Assembly (NCBI GenBank): GCA_017937305.1
Contig: JAGBDV010000001.1
Coordinates: 1-64,000, forward strand
Direction of reading: 5' to 3'
DNA length: 64,000 bases
Source: Bacilli bacterium
GTDB lineage: Bacteria > Bacillota_I > Bacilli_A > ML615J-28 > CAG-313
This document shows positions 61,401 through 64,000 of the stretch, piece by piece. A model generated the notes under the pieces. It was not told the DNA's origin, made no database searches, and saw nothing but the letters and a program-made list of their open reading frames with translations. Both the position numbers and the translations under genes were made by a program. Position 1 is the stretch's first letter; the number at the start of each line of letters is the position of its first letter.

Positions 61401-64000
61401 ATGAATAATAAGATGTCAGATAATGAATCTAAGTTTAGATCATTAGCTAATGCACCAAATTTAACTAATACTTCACCAAGAAGAACAGTTTCATCAGTCC
61501 AGTTAATTACTTCAAAGTCAGCAGCAGTAAATTCATAATCAAGGTTAAGTTTAGCATTGTTCTTAAGAACATTGTTAAGTACACTTGGAAGAATTTCATT
61601 AGCACAGTTATTAATTACATTTAATGTACCAACTGTAGCTAAGATTTCAGCTAATTGATCGTAATTAATAGGATCTAAATCATGTAATTCATAGTATTGT
61701 AATAAGTTAGCAGCAACAGCTTGACGAGCGATTGTAGCTAAAGTCTTAAGATCACTTGATAATTCATCTTGAGTTAAGTTAGTAAGACTAGAGAAGTCTC
61801 CAAGTTTAACTAATGCTTCAAGTTCACTAACGTTATCTAAAGCACCAACTAATGCTTGTTTAACAAGTTGTAAATCACTTAATAATTCAACTAAATCAGC
61901 AAGACCAAGTAAATTGTAATCTTTTACTAAATCAGTATTTGCAAACCATTTTTCAGCAAAGAATGCTTTAACTTCTTCAACTTTAGTTAGGTTATTTGCT
62001 TTAATTAAATCGAAAATTAATGGTAGAGCTTTTTTGATGATTTCTAAATCTTCATCAAATTCGTAACCTTCATCAAATTGGAAGTCGCTTGCAGCAACAA
62101 ATTTGTTAGCAGGTAAGAATTTTTCTACAACATAACTTAAGATTTGGTTTTCGTTCATTTCAACAATGTTAAGATTGAAGATAATATCAACAATTTCAAC
62201 AAGGTATTCAACTTCTGGAAGATCACCTGTCCAGTTAGCTTTCTTATATTCTAAGATTTGAACATCGTATACAGCAACTTTTAATGCATCAACAATTGAC
62301 ATAATGTCTTCAACTAGTAATTCACTAGTCATGTCTTTACCTAAGAAGCCAATATAAATGTTCTTTTGTTTTGCAAGATATAATGCATATTCTAAACCAA
62401 CAGGAAGAACTTCTTCAACTAGTTGTAAGTTGAATAGTTTTTCAACCATTGCGAATAAAATATCATAGTTACCTTCTCTTAAGAAATCATCTTCTAAGAA
62501 TTGTTTTTCTTTGATGAATTCTAATAAACCACCTACTCTGAAGATTCTGTTTTCAGTTAGTAAATCCATAAAGTCATCAACTAAACCATTGATAGTTTCA
62601 ACTTCAAGTTTCCAATCTACTTCTGCAAAATATTCAGGAGTAAAGTTTTCAATACTTACGTTCATAATTGATTGAACATAGTTAAGAGCCCATGAAACAA
62701 GTTCTGCTTCACTACCTTTAACAAGGTTAAGATCAAAGATTGTAGAAACTACTTTCTTGATAGCTTCTGCAGCATCTTCAAAGTAATATTCTTTTTCTAG
62801 TAAGTATGATTGTACTTTTTCATCAACTAAGATTTGAACAATGTAAAGTACTTTACGTACATCATCAGCAAGTAAACCTGTATGAAGGTTTTCAAGATTT
62901 AAGATTTCTTTTACTTCTTCAAATTGTTCAGGAATTAAATTACATACGAACTTAGCAATTACTTCAGGTAATAAAACTTCAATAATTTCAGAACCGTTAG
63001 TAGAACCAGTTTCAGTATATTTACCAAATAATACATCAAGAGCATTTAAGAATGCATCAAGAGTTTCTTCTTGTAAGTAATATTCTTTGTTTAGTACAAT
63101 CTTATTATTTTCGTCAAATGTTAAGAAGTTTTCATCTTGTAATACAATTTCAAGTTCATCGATTGCAGAGATTAATAATGCTTGTTCTCTATCAAAATCA
63201 ACATGATCGAATGCACCTTTTTCAAGATCAGGGAAGATGTTAGTAGCTCTTAGTAAGATACGAACTAATCTACCTTCATAACCTTCAAGGATTTTTGAAT
63301 CAAAAATACCATTGATGATTGTTTTAATAGCTTCTGTATTAGCTAAATCGATAGCTTGAATGCCTTCTTCTTTAACTTTTAATACATTAAGTTCAACTAC
63401 AGCTTTTGCAACATCAATTAATTTTTGTACTTCTTTTACAAGTTCAGAAGATTCTAAACCAGTAATTACATCATTAAGTGTTCCATCTTCATCATCAGCA
63501 TCTTTTACTAGTGGAACTACGAATTGTTTTAATGCACTTGGTAATAATTCTAACATTAATTTTGAATCAACAACAACATCTAGTAAATCAACTACATATT
63601 CATATGTTTCATCATTGTTAAGAATCATTTCTAAGTCATAAGTACCATTGTTAATATCAACACCTTCAAGTCTTGACATTTTACCAACGATAGTTAAGAT
63701 AGCTTGTAAGTTAGCTACTTCTGAGTAACCTTGTTCGTTAGTCCATACAACTTCTGATAAATCAACACCTTCTAAGTTTTCTTCACTAATTACTTTGAAT
63801 TGTTTTAATGCAGCTAAAATTAAATTGTTTTTAGCTTCATCATCATCTAGTAAGTTAAGACCAAATAATAATGCGATTGTGTCTGTACCTAAATCACCAC
63901 CAACTTTAGTAAAGTTGATATCAGCTAATGTGAAGTTAAGACCACAAATTTCATAAACATTTTGTGCGATTAAAACTAAATCAGCAAAATCATTTTTCCA
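52406..64000 (-). CDS. Giant helical-repeat protein, C-terminal 3,864 residues (5' partial)
   Basis: The frame is open from the right edge to the stop at 52406. An internal Met at 63679 is not the start, because 107 in-frame codons precede it in the window (for example LEGVDLSEVVWTNEQGYSEV). The protein is acidic, rich in Leu, Val, Ala, Asp and Glu, poor in Cys, and consists of degenerate alpha-helical repeats of roughly 184 residues. Recurrent parts look like LVEVVEALLDLNIL, then SLSDVLAFIKNKDYL, then DSKLVQLALPVAEFGLDLAK and SFLKGKLT-x-E-L. Two 380-codon units align without gaps. The C-terminus (FEAVLAAEGIIL) has no LPXTG, anchor or Cys. No enzymatic motif seen. Less AT-rich than the neighbouring genes. 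Function unknown; a surface or scaffold role is a guess. Confidence 0.9.
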   Translation of the reverse strand, partial: WKNDFADLVLIAQNVYEICGLNFTLADINFTKVGGDLGTDTIALLFGLNLLDDDEAKNNLILAALKQFKVISEENLEGVDLSEVVWTNEQGYSEVANLQAILTIVGKMSRLEGVDINNGTYDLEMILNNDETYEYVVDLLDVVVDSKLMLELLPSALKQFVVPLVKDADDEDGTLNDVITGLESSELVKEVQKLIDVAKAVVELNVLKVKEEGIQAIDLANTEAIKTIINGIFDSKILEGYEGRLVRILLRATNIFPDLEKGAFDHVDFDREQALLISAIDELEIVLQDENFLTFDENNKIVLNKEYYLQEETLDAFLNALDVLFGKYTETGSTNGSEIIEVLLPEVIAKFVCNLIPEQFEEVKEILNLENLHTGLLADDVRKVLYIVQILVDEKVQSYLLEKEYYFEDAAEAIKKVVSTIFDLNLVKGSEAELVSWALNYVQSIMNVSIENFTPEYFAEVDWKLEVETINGLVDDFMDLLTENRIFRVGGLLEFIKEKQFLEDDFLREGNYDILFAMVEKLFNLQLVEEVLPVGLEYALYLAKQKNIYIGFLGKDMTSELLVEDIMSIVDALKVAVYDVQILEYKKANWTGDLPEVEYLVEIVDIIFNLNIVEMNENQILSYVVEKFLPANKFVAASDFQFDEGYEFDEDLEIIKKALPLIFDLIKANNLTKVEEVKAFFAEKWFANTDLVKDYNLLGLADLVELLSDLQLVKQALVGALDNVSELEALVKLGDFSSLTNLTQDELSSDLKTLATIARQAVAANLLQYYELHDLDPINYDQLAEILATVGTLNVINNCANEILPSVLNNVLKNNAKLNLDYEFTAADFEVINWTDETVLLGEVLVKFGALANDLNLDSLSDILLFINNKDFTNSIVVTTENVNKVVDILNTAVESKLIQAAALAGVEFAMNLAKDKGFDITFLKGRLTGEQLLSDLDVIVEIVQNAVDFGAIEYLANKDIENINADYVVNIVALLEDLNILTCAQPEWTALLVSKLAGLLKLELDVEASDYANINYAHENELLQNAVQLLGEILGNENLSSVSDILAFIQNKDYLDANAYNDRVIDNAQDLLLLAAESEILGLHLVDLAEFGIQFADSMLVFDLSFFNDQFSNEELQADIRTLVEISEHAVEFGIVDLIFSGDVVINVDPVIEVVKLLEELNILNKTNEEIAALVVNLIAPTLKLEEVKPIDFRLVDFADENALLVEVLEEVKVLLEVEGFDTVSDVLKFIKNREYLYIDKYEQHFSEDAVNSLGNILNLAVSSDLVQLKLVEVFNYAISLIPQTIDLSFLKNSVTCEELVSDVDVLVQIAKLAIEFGALEYVFTGNIENINLDVAVEIVALLEQLNLAVNNNKEFTALVFNLVYPKLGINAAARSASVNAAEFANIDFASENVKLQEILALVKNIQADFNLVSLEDVKAFVNDKQFMNYKDFEDQVYTHVQEIVNAALDSKLVQYALPTLADFGLDKASAAGIDLTYLSGVFTGEQLASDVKVLLNEVVRWVRDLDVFASLDAKEIQGNYVNELANTVRVFKDVNILTYEQDKLVTVITNLIYGSVLKFDGKVSETDFADIDWNAEIDNVANVLAEISDLVETFGVRYHILSLEGLKEFASTAKDFTIYNEEDYFNDVAEILVAISESKALAAELEFAQLYLVSFLHTKGIDAMSIISTAEEISADLVTLSNLVKVVYPANVLGYAFEGEALNQEYFDQLVVSLEDVLAMNVLSESKSDILAIVFDKLGVDIQKDVLDEIDWTAEISVIGDLLHAANDALLTLELTRLADFSSVDFKQYLTVNYDTNDYLAVIKEVLEVVVDSQLVEAALLPVSEKFLANEKLAGLADLHNIYVHYNQVEADLNSLIEVIEAVIELDLCSFLVEGSDIPYANKEAVETVITNVLGLNYLNTQGRLAELAAKATTIDSSSVDFSLIDLKEDAKLIVAAYESLLPILTDPNFFIKNLEDLKPIRINIADWTDDEYVTCLKDALTSLLDTTIIEQTNGAIFLLAIPVFKQLAPEYYQAIDPERLTVEQLAEDFTAIADLVEQLLANDISALLKGMIFNADAESLIVNAVNTLNNLNLLENRFDDILEVVSNSLDSKKINGYYFDKELYNISGVLYHEDLSSLVDIITLVYDVCEIEGIATLGDLKEFVAAGKASIKQLLNNDVQVANVEQIARLVTELTIVKYNILPVYNQALKDKVANVLPEELANVDDVYDSSIAMTEDLVKLIDIAMMALDLGVYDVYTGAEINFDQAALVKELLNTIASIEYVNAKKVEIYEFVDEKVKYNLSQLDITSMDLANDLAVLGEIYEQLIPVLLSEHNPFTDLAAVKAATITKSDLYALIYDYQTIYPSVVELVSEISIAPEVVRVLAEKVSARLSGLPQELVNTLDVESLSDEEIIEDLLVGAEILTLVEELDLLRKVLYKEDILVTDNETIALLAEKAFELNAVDNNFQELVALVLEDVLNLDLTNVDLTSVDVESEQALLVNLVNNGVVTLNTLGVEKLSEVKPYLRETLADVKADVKEAISLLKNKEYKASIKALVETLVAEARKLTGAVCLEIVDLVCESELVAKLALPVYEQKIYTRLSGTIADLADLSAYDETMLASDLALVKEIVHNVYDSKIYHLVSARTLPGEGCLPYLEEIVLDLCELNIVDVKLEDLAIVLEKVYGKHIDVNAIDFDAIDLAQDKDTLAGLVQYAYVLVEEILNNGLNRNLVFNTVAYNAVVDAYEASIDTTLVQTLAPQVIKATLSLASEKLGGLAASVINTLKVEEIADSELLQDLPVYAEILRDLEAANAYAYLINKEDIQITNSEALAKLVEDAFKLVVVDYNFAELLVKTVEKVLGVDLSGVDLTTVDLEAEQELIVELVRNGVESLNAVGVEKLSEVKPYAKELLANVKADVKESIALLKDKQVKPAIKTLVDTLMDEARKLSGEACLNLVDLASESELVAKLALPVYEQLIYTRLSGILAVIGDVSAYDEAMLAEDLSLLAEIAHDIYDSKLYKVVSTRTLPGVDAISYLEEIIRNAAKLNIVEVKKADVLVVAQAALDKFGLTSYIQKLDKDFDLAKYDASSISFKADADIYASMAPYAYAVMEGLLESGFNASFLGNTDAIYAIVEMYTIAIDTTLVKAVAEKALNALDKVCVKVAGKLQVNLALNQNDEEVLYNISEFLNGLVELGVFGNEGIDLTDAATIQMMKEALFDSVTLPGKVQKAITKVCNRAWAYGVLDFNWNEVSATHEAKVAYKLAKQLLAFVKENASSIKALDLSILADAAIQADLSEMAYTIAESSIVDQLFFQLVEGTFNALTLSYTDGVMEYDATLDDVLAYSLPNFWKVVNATYEITAFKPSNINLTSILSNLNAVAEIVEVFGTDIMLKDNAAKIIITAVGYLTSIELSEEEINGLLAIDFANEVVYSNAFFAELQELYDATNFNLSFDEIKNPAVLSGVADALEAVLPSETVKVLARLGVQVVNGKFVQKYSSDLYALIDERISDESFTNEQIVEDYYRLAEMLRLAGQSEMTKYMAEFANWNYAPIKQMVAICFDTNLAKGNEEAFAEACIKVIPHIGSLYEDTMVIADWEKEILTIVNALESLVNDGIANIDDVNMDNISGQTVEYICDSVILSDILVDTVNEKLEALGLQSYYQATQAKLAAVTNWDAELAAIKDLNNLLDSLNNGTYVLNEVVDAYEGIKADTVLVNEILTASAEYMVPKMPVVKDYYDSSIVISDWAAELDAIVGAIKKLDSMGLDAMDEPINNLTGESIMIALESEILTAAFVEEFNNNLSTLGLGSYYTVSKAEVESIQTEAKWDAELAVINQLETLVASINAGTVTLPELQAAKTNAESTVIAKAIFEAVLAAEGIIL
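54890..55640 (-). repeat. Internal repeat copy 2 of the giant gene
   Basis: It aligns with 56030-56780 at an exact offset of 1,140 bases (380 codons). Examples at equal phase are the GAAGAGCAAG at 55141 and 56281 and the ATATCTTCTTTAT near 55588 and 56728. No insertion or deletion appears between the copies by eye. Confidence 0.75.
56030..56780 (-). repeat. Internal repeat copy 1 of the giant gene
   Basis: It encodes VGVEKLSEVKPY-like and SESELVAKLALPVYEQ segments that recur 380 residues later. Shorter and weaker repeats surround both copies. Confidence 0.75.

Noticed and set aside
52644-63641. Plus-strand frames inside the giant gene
   Set aside because: They are opposite-strand shadows of the repetitive codons of one long minus-strand gene, rich in Ser/Thr from its antisense, with no ribosome sites.
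63570-63679. Met at 63679 as the start of the giant protein
   Set aside because: No ribosome site precedes it, and 107 further in-frame codons with the same repeat character continue to the window edge.
1-64000. CRISPR arrays, tRNA and rRNA genes
   Set aside because: I saw no regularly spaced identical repeats with unique spacers, and no cloverleaf or rRNA-like sequence.

Overview
This window looks like chromosome from a very AT-rich, peptidoglycan-bearing member of the Bacillota. A gut-type Bacilli lineage near Erysipelotrichales, RF39 or Acholeplasmatales is an inference; nothing here fixes the taxon. Supporting signs are strong AGGAGG ribosome sites, consensus sigma-A promoters with 17-base spacers, many lipobox lipoproteins, an acyl-ACP thioesterase, FeoAB and BspA-type LRR lipoproteins. 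Full-length ORFs under the standard code argue against TGA being read as Trp. Almost every gene is on the minus strand. The exceptions are an IS110 transposase, a small hydrophobic peptide gene and a few fragments.

Layout. 1-1000: a partial gene behind a leader ORF, a terminator and a ribosome-site-sequestering repeat, then a small membrane gene and a broken remnant. 1045-2500: an IS110-family element with a candidate bridge RNA. 2783-23745: two diverged tandem copies of a roughly 10 kb toxin cassette. In transcription order each has a TPR-type HTH regulator with its own promoter and terminator, then an operon encoding a small membrane protein, a TM/coiled-coil protein, a phage holin, one or two tail-fibre-like proteins, a MurE-like ligase, a 1.6-thousand-residue RHS toxin and a tip-specific immunity candidate. 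Copy B's tip is a YwqJ-like deaminase with three hydrophobic segments; its partner is a SUKH-3 protein with a possible barstar-like second half. Copy A's tip is unrecognised and is followed by a lipoprotein. A truncated regulator and an unrelated gene fragment lie between the copies.

24059-31869: a defence/mobile-like island. It holds a frameshifted RecG/AlbA-type pseudogene, three unknown (two membrane) genes, a small peptide, an HExxH peptidase overlapping an XRE repressor, a Gabija-like GajA-GajB pair and a second XRE gene with a promoter-embedded operator. 32064-35713: an iron-transport locus (redox Cys protein, FeoA, FeoB, FeoB-associated protein, DtxR regulator) with two copies of the palindrome GTTAGC-N4-GCTAAC. 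35979-46810: a hydrophobic peptide gene followed by housekeeping genes (EAL phosphodiesterase, acyl-ACP thioesterase, phosphoesterase, YbaK deacylase, amidase lipoprotein, M18 aminopeptidase, ABC-F ATPase). 46901-51859: five lipoproteins, four of them BspA-type LRR proteins in a duplicated short-long arrangement. 51968-52192: ribosomal protein L31. 52406-64000: the last 3,864 residues of a giant repetitive protein whose start lies outside the window.

The strongest candidate for an undescribed system is the duplicated holin / tail-fibre / Mur-ligase / RHS cassette. Its RHS proteins have no visible signal peptide, and each sits in an operon with a phage holin and a dedicated MurE-like enzyme. 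This suggests, but does not prove, a holin-dependent export or release route with wall modification. The giant repeat protein is the second most notable object.
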